DNA of 64,000 nt from Mesorhizobium sp. B2-7-2 (GTDB lineage Bacteria; Pseudomonadota; Alphaproteobacteria; Rhizobiales; Rhizobiaceae), in the NCBI RefSeq assembly GCF_006440775.1, contig NZ_VFTZ01000005.1:124001-188000 (forward strand). The letters are read 5' to 3'. Every line of letters starts with the position of its first letter. The stretch's first letter is position 1. Shown piece by piece: positions 25,708 through 37,633 of this stretch. The position numbers and the translations under genes are program-made. The notes below the pieces were generated by a model. That model saw only the letters and a program-made list of their open reading frames with translations, was not told the DNA's origin and searched no databases.

Positions 25708-25722
25708 GTTCTCTTTATGTTC
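25708..25722. promoter_or_regulatory. LexA (SOS) box of dinB
   Basis: GTTC (25708-25711), 7 bases, GTTC (25719-25722) is an exact match to the alphaproteobacterial LexA operator GTTC-N7-GTTC. It ends 6 bp before the chosen dinB start and overlaps the alternative ATG at 25717, which favours the 25729 start. dinB is a common LexA target, so the assignment is strong. Confidence 0.8.
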
Positions 25723-25728
25723 GCAGCG

Positions 25729-27045
25729 ATGGCGGCTCCTGTCAACAATCCCGAACACGGTTTTTGCCGTGACTGCCTGGCTTTCCAGCGCGGCGAGACG
25801 CGTCGCTGCGATCGCTGCGGCAGCCCGCGCCTCGTCCGTCACGCCGAGCTCTACCGGCTGCGGATCGCCCACATCGATTGCGACGCCTTCTACGCGGCGG
25901 TCGAAAAGCGTGACAACCCGGCGCTGAAGGACAGGCCGGTCATCATCGGCGGCGGCCGGCGCGGCGTCGTTTCCACCGCCTGCTATATCGCCCGCATCCA
26001 TGGCGTCCGCTCGGCCATGCCGATGTTCAAGGCGCTCGAACTGTGCCCCGAAGCGGTGGTGATCCCGCCCAACATGGAAAAATATGTCGGCGTCGGCCGC
26101 CAGGTGCGGGCGTTGATGCAGGCGTTGACGCCGCAGGTCGAGCCGCTGTCGATCGACGAGGCCTTTCTCGACCTCGCCGGTACCGAGCGGCTGCACGGCA
26201 TGCCGCCGGCGCTGGTGCTGGGGCGCTTCGCGCAGACGGTGGAAAAGGAGCTCGGCATCACCGTTTCGGCCGGCCTCTCCTACTGCAAGTTCCTGGCGAA
26301 AATTGCCTCGGACTTTCGCAAGCCGCGCGGCTTTTCCGTGATCGGCGAAGCCGAGGCGCCAAGCTTCCTCGCCGCGCAGCCGGTGACGATGATCTGGGGC
26401 GTCGGCAAGGCGCTGGCCGCGACACTGGAGCGCGACGGCATCCGCATGATCGGGCAGCTGCAGCGCATGGAACGCGGCGACCTGATGCGCCGCTATGGCG
26501 TGATGGGCGACCGGCTCTACCGCCTGTCGCGCGGCGAGGACGACCGCCCGGTCGATCCCGACGGCGATGCCAAGAGCGTCTCGGCCGAAACCACCTTCGA
26601 CAACGACATCGCCGCCTTGGCGGAGCTGGTGCCGGTGCTGCGCGGGCTGTCGGAAAAGGTCTCGGCGCGGCTGAAGAAATCCGGCATCGCCGGCCGCACC
26701 GTGGTGCTGAAGCTGAAGACGCAGGACTTCAAGACCCGCACCCGTAACCGCCAGCTCGGCGATCCGACGCGCCTGGCCGACCGCATTTTCCAGACCGGGC
26801 TCGACCTGTTGCGCCGCGAGGCCGACGGCACAAAATTCCGCCTGCTCGGCATCGGCGTCAGCGACCTCTCCGACGACGAAAAGGCCGATCCGCCGGATCT
26901 GGTCGACGTGCAATCGCGCAAGCGCGCGCTTGCCGAAGGCGCGATGGACACGCTGCGCGACAAGTTCGGCAGGAAAGCCGTCGAGACCGGCTATACATTC
27001 GGCAAGGGCCGCGCCGCCAATCCGCCCGAGCCGCTGGAAGATTGA
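25729..27045 (+). CDS. dinB: DNA polymerase IV (Y family) with N-terminal Cys4 finger
   Basis: A 438-residue translesion polymerase. The catalytic acidic residues are in [13 protein letters not shown] and [10 protein letters not shown]; the fingers and thumb have [12 protein letters not shown] and WGVGKALA, and a little-finger domain follows. Before the polymerase a short extension has two CxxC pairs (Cys13-Cys16 and Cys27-Cys30: FCRDC and CDRC), a likely zinc finger that I recall from rhizobial DinB proteins. The ATG at 25729 is preferred because the SOS box covers the ATG at 25717; a weak ribosome-binding site leaves this open. Confidence 0.93.
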   Translation: MAAPVNNPEHGFCRDCLAFQRGETRRCDRCGSPRLVRHAELYRLRIAHIDCDAFYAAVEKRDNPALKDRPVIIGGGRRGVVSTACYIARIHGVRSAMPMFKALELCPEAVVIPPNMEKYVGVGRQVRALMQALTPQVEPLSIDEAFLDLAGTERLHGMPPALVLGRFAQTVEKELGITVSAGLSYCKFLAKIASDFRKPRGFSVIGEAEAPSFLAAQPVTMIWGVGKALAATLERDGIRMIGQLQRMERGDLMRRYGVMGDRLYRLSRGEDDRPVDPDGDAKSVSAETTFDNDIAALAELVPVLRGLSEKVSARLKKSGIAGRTVVLKLKTQDFKTRTRNRQLGDPTRLADRIFQTGLDLLRREADGTKFRLLGIGVSDLSDDEKADPPDLVDVQSRKRALAEGAMDTLRDKFGRKAVETGYTFGKGRAANPPEPLED

Positions 27046-27049
27046 AGCG

Positions 27050-27553
27050 TCAGGTGCGCTTGAGGTCGATCCGGCTCGTCACCACCATCTTGCCGGTTGC
27101 CGGATCCATGTCGGTCACCGTCATGCGCATATTGTCCGGCCCGATCTTTTCTACGGTCAGCTCCGCATTGCGGTCGCCATTGACGACTTTCGCCCAGTGG
27201 ATGTCGAGGTTGATTGCATCGCCCTTGCGGCTTCCGCTGAGCCCGGCAGGTCCGCTGCGCGAACCTATGTAAGTGCCAGTGTAGCTCGCCCCGTCGACCT
27301 TCAGGTCGGCGCGGATTTCCCGCGACATGATCAACAACGCACGACAGGTGCCGTCAAGCGAGAGCGAGTCCGCCGTCGCGTCCGAAGTGAAGTTGCAGTT
27401 GATGTTCATCACCGGCGTGTTCGTTCTGATCCTGACCGTCCCCTTACCGGCGAACTTCCCCTGCAGCGATCGCAGGAAAGCCGCCTCGTCGGCATGCGCG
27501 GCCGTCGCGCAGAAAAGACAGGCGGCGGCCAGCACAGCGGCGGTCAATTTCAT
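27050..27553 (-). CDS. Exported hypothetical protein
   Basis: A 167-residue protein with a signal peptide (MKLTAAVLAAACLFCATAAH, cleavage near ADEAA). The mature part begins FLRSLQGKFAGKGTVRIR and continues as alternating strands such as NCNFTSDATADSLSLDGTCR and YTGTYIGSRSGPAGLSGS, like a small beta-barrel. I know similar rhizobial proteins but no function. ATG at 27551-27553 is used; a TTG directly before it (27554-27556) has slightly better spacing to GAGGG. It ends 4 bp from the convergent dinB stop. Confidence 0.75.
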   Translation of the reverse strand: MKLTAAVLAAACLFCATAAHADEAAFLRSLQGKFAGKGTVRIRTNTPVMNINCNFTSDATADSLSLDGTCRALLIMSREIRADLKVDGASYTGTYIGSRSGPAGLSGSRKGDAINLDIHWAKVVNGDRNAELTVEKIGPDNMRMTVTDMDPATGKMVVTSRIDLKRT

Positions 27554-27732
27554 CAAGACGTTTCCCTCTCGCGATCATGCGCCTTCCGACGGAAGGCGTG
27601 GACTTAACGGATGCCCAGCCACCAGGTTCCGCCGCCGCGATGACGGTTTTTTGACGCCCGCTCCGCTGGCCCAGTGGAATGACGCCGCTAACGGTTGCGG
27701 CCCGGGTTCGGGCTTGCGACATAGGGCCCCAA

Positions 27733-28620
27733 ATGGCGCCCGCTCCCTCGATCCCAAAAGCCGCGTTCTGGATGGCTCTGTCAATCGCCTCGATGCTGGC
27801 GATGTCGGTTGCCGGCCGCGAGACGACGGCCGAGCTCAACGTCTTCCAGGTGCTGGAGCTGCGCTCGGTGATCGGTTTCTTCATCCTTTTGCCGCTGGTG
27901 ATGATGAGCGGCGGTTTTGCCGCGATGCGCAGTGAGCGCCCCCTCGCCCATATCGCCCGCAACATGATCCACTATACCGGCCAGGCCGCCTGGCTCTACG
28001 CGCTGACGCTCATTCCGCTCGCCGTGCTGATCTCGATCGAGTTCACCACGCCGATCTGGACGGCGATCCTGGCGGTCAGCTTTCTGGGGGAAAAGCTGTC
28101 GCGATCGAAGCTCACGGCGATCGTGCTTGGCCTGATCGGCGTGGTCGTCATCGTGCGCCCCAGCGCCGGCTCGATGGATCCGGGCCACCTCGTCGTCCTG
28201 GGCGCCGCGGTCTGCTTCGGCATCTCGATGGTGCTGGTCAAGTCGATGACCAAAACCGAAAGCGTGGTGCGCATCATCTTCTGGATGCTGATCATCCAGT
28301 CGGCGATTGGCTTGATCCCGGCTCTCTATAGCTGGCACAACCCTTCGCCAGGGCTCTGGCCATGGATCTTCGTCATCGCCTTCACCGGCATGTCGTCGCA
28401 TTTCTGCCTGGCCCGCGCGCTGGTCCATGCCGATGCCACGATCATCTCGCCGATGGATTTCCTGCGCGTGCCGCTGACGGCGCTGGTCGGCTGGCTGCTA
28501 TACCATGAGCAGATCGACGTCTTCACCGCCGGCGGCGCGGCCCTCATTCTCGCCGGCAATTTGCTCAACCTGCAGAAGAAGACGCCGCGGGTGGCAGAGG
28601 CGGAGGCGGCAACGCCCTGA
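27733..28620 (+). CDS. EamA/DMT family transporter
   Basis: A 295-residue drug/metabolite-transporter-superfamily protein with about ten hydrophobic helices in two EamA repeats (about residues 12-140 and 150-280). The repeat signature TPIWTAILAVSFLGEKLSRS lies in the first half and MDFLRVPLTALVGWLLYHEQ in the second. The exported metabolite cannot be inferred. ATG at 27733 gives a normal N-terminus; an ATG at 27679 would add 18 residues of unlikely sequence. It converges with dnaE, with one base between the stops. Confidence 0.9.
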   Translation: MAPAPSIPKAAFWMALSIASMLAMSVAGRETTAELNVFQVLELRSVIGFFILLPLVMMSGGFAAMRSERPLAHIARNMIHYTGQAAWLYALTLIPLAVLISIEFTTPIWTAILAVSFLGEKLSRSKLTAIVLGLIGVVVIVRPSAGSMDPGHLVVLGAAVCFGISMVLVKSMTKTESVVRIIFWMLIIQSAIGLIPALYSWHNPSPGLWPWIFVIAFTGMSSHFCLARALVHADATIISPMDFLRVPLTALVGWLLYHEQIDVFTAGGAALILAGNLLNLQKKTPRVAEAEAATP

Positions 28621-28621
28621 G

Positions 28622-31600
28622 CTAAACCAATTCCACGTCCACCACGCCCTGCACCGCGCGCATGGCGGAGGCGATCTGCGGCGAGACGCGATAATTACCC
28701 AGGCCGATCTCAATCTCGCCCTGCGCCTCTCCCTTGAGAACGATGATGCTGACTTGACTGTCGCCACGCTGTTTGAGCTGCGATTGAATGATCGACGATG
28801 GTCCATCGTCCCTGACGAAGATGCGCAGCGCTTTCTGGATGCGGCTGGCTTCATCGTCCAGTGATTGCACCGAGTTGATGCGCAGGTTTACGCCCTCAGG
28901 CCTGTCTTCGGCCGCAACCATAATCACCACCGAACTGCCGGGCTCCAGCATGTCGCGATACTGCGCCAGGCCTTCGGAAAACAGTACGGCCTCATACTGT
29001 CCCGTCGTGTCGGAAAACTGCACGACGCCCATCTTGTTGCCGGTACGGGTCTTGCGTTCCTGCTTGGAGGTGACCGTGCCGGCGAGGCGCCCGGCGGCGG
29101 CGCCGCGTTTGACCGCAGCCGAGAATTCCGCCCAGTTCTGCACCCGCATCTTTTGCAGCGCTGCCTTGTACTCGTCGAGCGGATGCGCCGAAAGATAGAA
29201 GCCGACGATCTGGAATTCACGGTGCAGCTTGTCGGCGGCAAGCCACGGATCGGTCGCCGGCAGGTTGAGCGCCTGCGACTGGCTCCCGAGCGAAGCGCCG
29301 AAAATGTCGGCCTGGCCGGAGATGGCGTTTTGCTGCGCCAGCGAGGCCAGGCCCATCATCCGCTCGACGCCGGCCATCATCTGCGCGCGGTCGTGGCCGA
29401 AGCAATCCAGCGCGCCCGCCATGATCAGGCTTTCGAAGACGCGCTTGCCGACGATCTTCGGATCGACCCGCTCGCAGAAATCGGCAAGGTTCTTGAAAGG
29501 CTTCTCGCCGCGTTTGTCGACGATGTGCTCGACCGCCGCGTCGCCGACACCTTTCAGCGCCGCCAGCGAATAGAAGATTTTGTTCTCGCCGACCTCGAAG
29601 GGACGGAAGCTCGACATCACCGACGGCGCCACCACCTCAATGCCGAGGCGCATGGCGTCCTGGCGGAAATCGGCCAGCTTGTCGGTATTGCTCATGTCGA
29701 GCGTCATCGACGCCGCAAGGAACTCGACCGGGTAATGCGCCTTGAGATAGGCGGTCTGGTAGGAAACGACCGCGTAGGCGGCTGCGTGCGACTTGTTGAA
29801 GCCGTAGTCGGCGAACTTGGCCAGGAGGTCGAAGATGAAATCGGCCTGCGGCTTTGAGACGCCGCGCTCGACCGCGCCCGTGACGAAGCGCTCGCGCTGC
29901 TTGTCCATCTCGGCGCGGATCTTCTTGCCCATGGCGCGGCGCAGGAGGTCGGCTTCGCCGAGCGAATAGCCGGAAAGCTCCTGCGCGATCTGCATCACCT
30001 GTTCCTGGTAGACGATGACGCCTTGTGTCTCCTTGACCAGATGGTCGATCTTGGGATGGATCGAGGCCATCTCCTCCTCGCCATGCTTTCTGGCGTTGTA
30101 GGTCGGGATGTTCTCCATCGGGCCGGGGCGATAGAGCGCCACCAGCGCGATGATGTCCTCGATGCAGTCCGGCCGCATGCCGATCAGCGCCTTGCGCATG
30201 CCGGCACTTTCAACCTGGAACACGCCGACCACCTCGCCGCGCGACAGCATGGCGTAGGTGTCGGGATCGTCGAGCGGGATCGTGGCGAGATCGATGTCGA
30301 TGCCGCGCCGGCGGATCAGCTTCACCGCCGTTTCCAGCACCGTCAGCGTCTTCAGGCCGAGGAAGTCGAACTTCACCAGCCCCGCCTGCTCGACATATTT
30401 CATGTTGAACTGGGTGACCGGCATGTCCGAGCGCGGATCGCGGTACATCGGCACCAGCTCGGACAGCGGACGGTCGCCGATGACGATGCCCGCGGCGTGC
30501 GTCGAGGCATGGCGGTAGAGGCCTTCGAGCTTCTGCGCCGTGTCGAGCAGCGTCTGCACGATCGGCTCCTTCTCCGCCTCCTCGGCGAAACGCGGCTCGT
30601 TGGCGATGGCATCCGCCAGCTTGACCGGGTTGGCCGGGTTCTGCGGCACCATCTTGGAGAGCTTGTCGACCTGGCCGTAAGGCATCTGCAGCACGCGGCC
30701 GACATCGCGCAGCACCGCGCGCGCCTGCAGCGTTCCGAAGGTGATGATCTGCCCGACCTGGTCGCGCCCGTATTTCTGCTGGACGTAGCGGATCACTTCC
30801 TCGCGCCGGTCCTGGCAGAAGTCGATGTCGAAGTCCGGCATCGACACCCGGTCCGGATTGAGGAAGCGCTCGAACAGCAGCGAGAAACGCAGCGGGTCGA
30901 TGTCGGTGATGGTGGTCGAATAGGCGACCAGCGAGCCGGCGCCCGAACCGCGCCCCGGCCCGACGGGAATGCCTTGCGCCTTCGCCCATTTGATGAAGTC
31001 GGCAACGATCAGGAAGTAACCCGGGAACTTCATCTTCTCGATGATGCCGAGCTCGAATTCGAGCCGCTCGCGATATTGCTCGACCGTGTAGCCCGGCGTC
31101 GGCCCGTGCGCGGCCAGCCGCGCCTCCAGGCCTTCGCGCGCCTGGCGGGCAAGCTCGGCCGCCTCTGCCTTCTCGGCTGCGTCCTTGTCGGCGGCGTCGG
31201 CGCCGGTGAAGCGCGGCAGGATCGGGCTGCGGGTCTTCGGATAGTAGGAGCAGCGCATCGCGATCTCGACCGTGTTGTCGATCGCTTCGGGCAAGTCGGA
31301 AAAGAGGCGCGCCATCTCGGCCTGCCCGCGCAGGAAATTGTCAGGCGAGAGCCGCCGGCGGTTGTCGGCGGCGACCACCGAGCCTTCGGCAATCGCAATC
31401 AGCGCGTCATGCGCCTCGTAATCCTCGCGTTTGGAGAAGAACGCCTCGTTGGTGGCGACCAGCGGCAGGTCATGCGTATAGGCAAGGTCGACGGTCGATT
31501 TCTCGACCATGCGGTCGTAGCCGGCGACCCGCTCCAGCTCGACATAAAGCCTGTCGCCGAACAGGCCCTTGAGGAACAGCAACCGCTGTTCGGCGAGATC

Positions 31601-32146
31601 GCGCCGGTCCGCTTTGAGCGCACTGCCGATCGGACCGCGCGGCCCACCGGTCAGACAGATCAGCCCGTCGCACCGATCTTCCAGCATAGCGCTGGTCAAA
31701 TGCACCGGCTCGCCCGGCGGCGTCTCCAGATAGACCTTGCTGATCAGCCGCACGAGATTGCTGTAGCCGTCCTCGCTGGCGGCGATCAGCACGACCGGCG
31801 ACATCTCCGGTCCGTGGCGGCGGCGATCACGCTGGCCGTCGCTCGCCTCGCCGGAAAAGGCCAGATCGATCTGGCAGCCGATGATCGGCTGGATGCCGTC
31901 CTTGACCGCCTTCTGCGCGAACTCGAGCGCGCCGAACAGATTGTTGGTGTCGGTGACGGCGATCGCCGGCGCCTCGTCCTTGACGGCATGGCCGACGATC
32001 GCGCCAAGCTGCAAGGCGCCCTCGAGCAGCGAATAGGCCGAATGCACGCGCAGATGGATGAACCTACGCGCCGGCGTTTCGGGCCGGCTGGCCTTCACTG
32101 CGGCTTCGCGCTGCAAAGGATCGCGTGGAAGTCGTTCATCCGCCAT
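28622..32146 (-). CDS. dnaE: DNA polymerase III alpha subunit
   Basis: The 1174-residue replicative polymerase of the DnaE1 class. It opens with a PHP domain (FIHLRVHSAYSLLEGALQLG, then VTDTNNLFGALEF, residues 28-75), continues with the polymerase core containing the catalytic-acid stretch SMPDFDIDFCQDRREEV (about residue 435-450), and ends with helix-hairpin-helix and OB-fold (GTVTSKQERKTRTGNKMGV) domains. Length and domain order fit DnaE1, not the shorter error-prone DnaE2, and no imuAB is nearby. pccA lies 113 bp upstream on the same strand. Confidence 0.97.
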   Translation of the reverse strand: MADERLPRDPLQREAAVKASRPETPARRFIHLRVHSAYSLLEGALQLGAIVGHAVKDEAPAIAVTDTNNLFGALEFAQKAVKDGIQPIIGCQIDLAFSGEASDGQRDRRRHGPEMSPVVLIAASEDGYSNLVRLISKVYLETPPGEPVHLTSAMLEDRCDGLICLTGGPRGPIGSALKADRRDLAEQRLLFLKGLFGDRLYVELERVAGYDRMVEKSTVDLAYTHDLPLVATNEAFFSKREDYEAHDALIAIAEGSVVAADNRRRLSPDNFLRGQAEMARLFSDLPEAIDNTVEIAMRCSYYPKTRSPILPRFTGADAADKDAAEKAEAAELARQAREGLEARLAAHGPTPGYTVEQYRERLEFELGIIEKMKFPGYFLIVADFIKWAKAQGIPVGPGRGSGAGSLVAYSTTITDIDPLRFSLLFERFLNPDRVSMPDFDIDFCQDRREEVIRYVQQKYGRDQVGQIITFGTLQARAVLRDVGRVLQMPYGQVDKLSKMVPQNPANPVKLADAIANEPRFAEEAEKEPIVQTLLDTAQKLEGLYRHASTHAAGIVIGDRPLSELVPMYRDPRSDMPVTQFNMKYVEQAGLVKFDFLGLKTLTVLETAVKLIRRRGIDIDLATIPLDDPDTYAMLSRGEVVGVFQVESAGMRKALIGMRPDCIEDIIALVALYRPGPMENIPTYNARKHGEEEMASIHPKIDHLVKETQGVIVYQEQVMQIAQELSGYSLGEADLLRRAMGKKIRAEMDKQRERFVTGAVERGVSKPQADFIFDLLAKFADYGFNKSHAAAYAVVSYQTAYLKAHYPVEFLAASMTLDMSNTDKLADFRQDAMRLGIEVVAPSVMSSFRPFEVGENKIFYSLAALKGVGDAAVEHIVDKRGEKPFKNLADFCERVDPKIVGKRVFESLIMAGALDCFGHDRAQMMAGVERMMGLASLAQQNAISGQADIFGASLGSQSQALNLPATDPWLAADKLHREFQIVGFYLSAHPLDEYKAALQKMRVQNWAEFSAAVKRGAAAGRLAGTVTSKQERKTRTGNKMGVVQFSDTTGQYEAVLFSEGLAQYRDMLEPGSSVVIMVAAEDRPEGVNLRINSVQSLDDEASRIQKALRIFVRDDGPSSIIQSQLKQRGDSQVSIIVLKGEAQGEIEIGLGNYRVSPQIASAMRAVQGVVDVELV

Positions 32147-32259
32147 GTTTTTTCACGCTGTGCCAAGACTCATCGGTGCAGATGTATTGTCCCGGACGGG
32201 GCCATGCCAGTCCAGCACAATCGACCGCGACACAGGCTTGCGTCCCGCACCGCGCTTTC

Positions 32260-34272
<2,013 letters not shown>

Positions 34273-34540
34273 TCGGATGTCGTCCTCCGGCGAAGCGGTC
34301 CAGTTCTATGGACAATCCCGCCATGTCTCAAGTGGCCGGCCGGTGCGCATCCGACTTGCTCGAATTGCGACTGCCGCGCCGAAAAACGTCGCAAGGGAAG
34401 TTGGCCGCCACCAAGGAAAGCGATAAGGTGGTCGATGGGCTCGGAGAAACAAACGGCGGGCAGAGATTTCGTCCCGCCAGGCGGGAACGGCGGCCTGCCG
34501 TAACCTGAAACTTACTGATTGCCTTGGGAGGAAACGCCTA

Positions 34541-35668
34541 ATGAAAACGCGTGCCGCAGTCGCCGTCGCCGCCGGAAAGCCGTTGGAGATCATGGAGGTG
34601 GACCTCGAGGGGCCGCGCGAGGGCGAGGTGCTGGTCGAGGTCAAGGCGACCGGCATCTGCCATACCGACGAGTTCACCCTGTCGGGCGCCGATCCGGAAG
34701 GGCTGTTTCCGGCCATCCTCGGCCATGAGGGCGCCGGCGTCGTCGTCGATGTCGGCAAGGGCGTTACCTCGGTCAAGAAGGGCGACCATGTCATCCCGCT
34801 CTACACGCCGGAATGCCGGCAGTGCCCGTCGTGCCTGTCGAGGAAGACAAACCTGTGCACCGCCATCCGCGCCACGCAGGGACAGGGCCTGATGCCCGAC
34901 GGCACCTCGCGCTTCTCGATGGGCAAGGACAAGCTGTTTCACTACATGGGCTGCTCGACCTTCTCCAACTTCACCGTGCTGCCCGAGATCGCGGTGGCCA
35001 AGGTCAATTCCGACGCCCCCTTCGACAAGATCTGCTACATCGGCTGCGGGGTCACCACCGGCATCGGCGCGGTCATCAACACCGCCAAGGTCGAGCAAGG
35101 CGCAACCGCCGTGGTCTTCGGCCTCGGCGGCATTGGCTTGAACGTCATCCAGGGCCTTCGCCTTGCCGGCGCCGATATGATCATCGGCGTCGACGTCAAC
35201 AACGACAAGAAGGCCTGGGGCGAGAAGTTCGGCATGACGCATTTCGTCAATCCGAAGGAGATCGACGGCGACATCGTGCCTTACCTGGTCAACCTGACCA
35301 AGCGCGGCGCCGACCAGATCGGCGGCGCCGACTACACTTTCGACTGCACCGGCAACACCAAAGTGATGCGCCAGGCGCTGGAGGCCTCGCATCGCGGCTG
35401 GGGCAAGTCGGTCATCATCGGCGTCGCCGGCGCCGGCCAGGAGATCTCGACAAGGCCTTTCCAGCTGGTCACCGGCCGCACCTGGATGGGCACCGCCTTC
35501 GGCGGCGCGCGCGGCCGCACCGACGTGCCGAGGATCGTCGACTGGTACATGGAAGGCAAGATCCAGATCGACCCGATGATCACGCATACGTTGAAACTGG
35601 AGGACATCAACAAGGGCTTCGACCTCATGCATGAGGGCAAGTCGATCCGCAGCGTCGTGGTTTACTGA
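34541..35668 (+). CDS. frmA: S-(hydroxymethyl)glutathione dehydrogenase (class III alcohol dehydrogenase)
   Basis: A 375-residue zinc enzyme oxidising S-hydroxymethylglutathione to S-formylglutathione with NAD, the main formaldehyde-removal step; it can also reduce S-nitrosoglutathione. Catalytic zinc ligands are seen in [12 protein letters not shown] and GHEGAG, structural zinc cysteines in [17 protein letters not shown], and the NAD fold in [14 protein letters not shown]. Start ATG has GGGAGGAAA just upstream. gfa follows 66 bp downstream, and the two work together on the formaldehyde-glutathione adduct. Confidence 0.96.
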   Translation: MKTRAAVAVAAGKPLEIMEVDLEGPREGEVLVEVKATGICHTDEFTLSGADPEGLFPAILGHEGAGVVVDVGKGVTSVKKGDHVIPLYTPECRQCPSCLSRKTNLCTAIRATQGQGLMPDGTSRFSMGKDKLFHYMGCSTFSNFTVLPEIAVAKVNSDAPFDKICYIGCGVTTGIGAVINTAKVEQGATAVVFGLGGIGLNVIQGLRLAGADMIIGVDVNNDKKAWGEKFGMTHFVNPKEIDGDIVPYLVNLTKRGADQIGGADYTFDCTGNTKVMRQALEASHRGWGKSVIIGVAGAGQEISTRPFQLVTGRTWMGTAFGGARGRTDVPRIVDWYMEGKIQIDPMITHTLKLEDINKGFDLMHEGKSIRSVVVY

Positions 35669-35734
35669 GGAAAACAAGCCGCCGACCTATGGCCAGCGAC
35701 TTAAGTTGCACAGGTTCAACAAGGGAGGAACTCA

Positions 35735-36304
35735 ATGCCTGAAAAACTGCATCCGAAGATCGACAACGGCTTGCCGAGGGAGAGCGCGAGCTTTGCCGGC
35801 GGCACGTTGGTCTGCGCCTGCACCAGCAATCCGGTGAAGGTGAAGGTCAAGGGCCAGATCGCCCACAACCATGCCTGCGGCTGCACCAAATGCTGGAAGC
35901 CGGACGGCGCCATCTTCTCGGTCGTGGCCGTCGCCGGCACTGGCGATGTCACCGTCACCGAGAACGGCGACAAGCTGAAGGTGGTCGACCCCGCGGCGCT
36001 GATCCAGCGCCATGCCTGCACCGGCTGCGGCGTCCACATGTACGGCCCGGTCGAGCGCGACCATGCCTTCAAGGGGCTGTCCTTCATCCATCCCGAGCGC
36101 TTCGAGGAGGATGGATGGTCGCCGCCGGGCTTCGCCGCCTTCGTCTCCTCGATCATCGAATCCGGCGTCGACCCGAGCCGCATGGACGGCATCCGAGGCC
36201 AGCTGAAGTCGATCGGGCTTGAGCCCTATGACTGCCTCAATCCCGGCCTGATGGACTATATGGCCACCTGGACCGCCAAGAAGTCCGGAGCCTTGGCGGC
36301 CTGA
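35735..36304 (+). CDS. gfa: S-(hydroxymethyl)glutathione synthase (Gfa)
   Basis: A 189-residue zinc-binding protein that speeds condensation of formaldehyde with glutathione, although this step also occurs without enzyme. The Gfa fold is marked by a Cys-rich N-terminal half ([32 protein letters not shown]) and [20 protein letters not shown], followed by [20 protein letters not shown]. The frmA-gfa arrangement matches rhizobia and Paracoccus. A GC-rich hairpin downstream probably ends the transcript. Confidence 0.95.
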   Translation: MPEKLHPKIDNGLPRESASFAGGTLVCACTSNPVKVKVKGQIAHNHACGCTKCWKPDGAIFSVVAVAGTGDVTVTENGDKLKVVDPAALIQRHACTGCGVHMYGPVERDHAFKGLSFIHPERFEEDGWSPPGFAAFVSSIIESGVDPSRMDGIRGQLKSIGLEPYDCLNPGLMDYMATWTAKKSGALAA

Positions 36305-36327
36305 CAATTGCGACATTTCATGCGAAG

Positions 36328-36350
36328 GGGCCGGCCTGTGTCGGCCCTTT
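36328..36350 (+). terminator. Probable terminator after frmA-gfa
   Basis: GGGCCG (36328-36333) and CGGCCC (36342-36347) with an 8-base loop, flanked by AAG upstream and TTT downstream, form a plausible intrinsic terminator 24 bp after the gfa stop. The U-run is short. Confidence 0.6.
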
Positions 36351-36369
36351 CGTACATTTGGAGATAAGG

Positions 36370-36837
36370 TTGCCTGCCCCCATCATTTACGTCGACGCGG
36401 ATGCCTGTCCGGTCAAGGCCGAGGTCGAGAAGGTCGCGGAGCGCCACGGCGTCGTCGTCACCTATGTCTCCAATGGCGGCCTGCGGCCGTCGCGCGATCC
36501 GATGATCCGCAACGTCGTCGTCTCCAAGGGCGCGGATGCGGCCGACGACTGGATCGCCGAGAACGCCAGGGCCAACGATGTCGTGGTGACGGCCGACATT
36601 CCGCTTGCCGCGCGCACGGTGGCGCTAGGCGCGCATGTGCTCGGCCCTACCGGCCGCCCCTTCACTCCGGAATCCATCGGCATGGCGGTGGCGATGCGCG
36701 ATTTGAAGCAGCATCTGCGCGAGACCGGCGAAAGCCGAGGGTTCAATGCCTCCTTCACACCGAAGGATCGTTCGCAGTTTCTCGGCAAGCTCGACCGCAT
36801 CTTGCGGCGCGCGCTCAAATCCGTCACACCGGGCTAA
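36370..36837 (+). CDS. YaiI/YqxD family (UPF0178) protein
   Basis: A 155-residue member of the YaiI/YqxD family, a PIN-like fold of unknown role. It has the family's IIYVDADACPVKAEVEKVAE, VVSKGADAADDWIAENARAN, DVVVTADIPLAARTVALGAH and TGRPFTPESIG. The acidic residues resemble a nuclease centre, but activity is unproven. No ATG is available; TTG at 36370 is chosen because GGAG lies 6 nt before it. A TTG at 36358 would put the start upstream of that site. It lies behind the gfa terminator. Confidence 0.87.
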   Translation: MPAPIIYVDADACPVKAEVEKVAERHGVVVTYVSNGGLRPSRDPMIRNVVVSKGADAADDWIAENARANDVVVTADIPLAARTVALGAHVLGPTGRPFTPESIGMAVAMRDLKQHLRETGESRGFNASFTPKDRSQFLGKLDRILRRALKSVTPG

Positions 36838-36863
36838 TCCAACGTCTTCAAGGGCCCCGGGCC

Positions 36864-37535
36864 ATGGGTGACGATCTCAAGACGCCGATGCATCGGCACA
36901 TCCAGTTCGCCCTCGCCGCGGCCATCGGCATCGTGGCACTGCTGCTTGCCTTGTTGCTGCGCTGGCCGCTCCCCTACTCGATCGGGGCCAATGTGTTCTT
37001 TGCAAGCTATATCGCCCTGGTGCTGACCCTGATGCCGGGCCTTACCGGCCGCTATCTCAGCAAGAATGCGCGCGCGACCGACCTGCCCGTGCTGCTGATC
37101 TTTGCCATCACGCTTTTTGTCGTCGGCGCGGCCATCGTCTCGCTGTTCCTGCTGATCAACCGCAAGGATGCCGCGCATCCGCTGCAGCTGGCCTTCGCCA
37201 TATTGTCGATCCCGCTCGGCTGGTTCACAATCCACGCCATGGCGTCGCTGCACTACGCGCACGTCTATTGGAAGGATGGCGACGGGATAGACGAGAAAAC
37301 CCACAAGAAGATGCCGGTCGGCGGCCTCGATTTTCCGGGCGGCAAAAGGCCGGAAGGCTGGGATTTCCTCTATTTCGCGACGGTCATCGGCATGACGGCG
37401 CAGACGGCGGACACGGCCGTCACCACCTCGCAAATGCGGCTGGTCGTGCTTGTTCATTCGATCCTGACCTTTTTCTTCAACACGGTGATCGTCGCGGCGG
37501 CAGTCAATCTCGCGGTCAGCCTCGGCTCTCCGTAA
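36864..37535 (+). CDS. DUF1345 family membrane protein
   Basis: A 223-residue inner-membrane protein of DUF1345. Five hydrophobic segments are visible (about residues 14-34, 38-57, 72-96, 108-128 and 193-219), with a loop bearing the conserved HYAHVYWKDGDG and DFLYFATVIGMTAQTADTAV. Function is unknown. It follows the YaiI-type gene by 26 bp and may be co-transcribed. Confidence 0.88.
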   Translation: MGDDLKTPMHRHIQFALAAAIGIVALLLALLLRWPLPYSIGANVFFASYIALVLTLMPGLTGRYLSKNARATDLPVLLIFAITLFVVGAAIVSLFLLINRKDAAHPLQLAFAILSIPLGWFTIHAMASLHYAHVYWKDGDGIDEKTHKKMPVGGLDFPGGKRPEGWDFLYFATVIGMTAQTADTAVTTSQMRLVVLVHSILTFFFNTVIVAAAVNLAVSLGSP

Positions 37536-37633
37536 TAAATCCGTGATCGCATGAAACATTGCCTTGTGCGGCGACGTATTGAGGGGGAGACAATGACCTG
37601 AGAAGCCGCTTGCTTGAGGCGGCCGGAGGCAAG

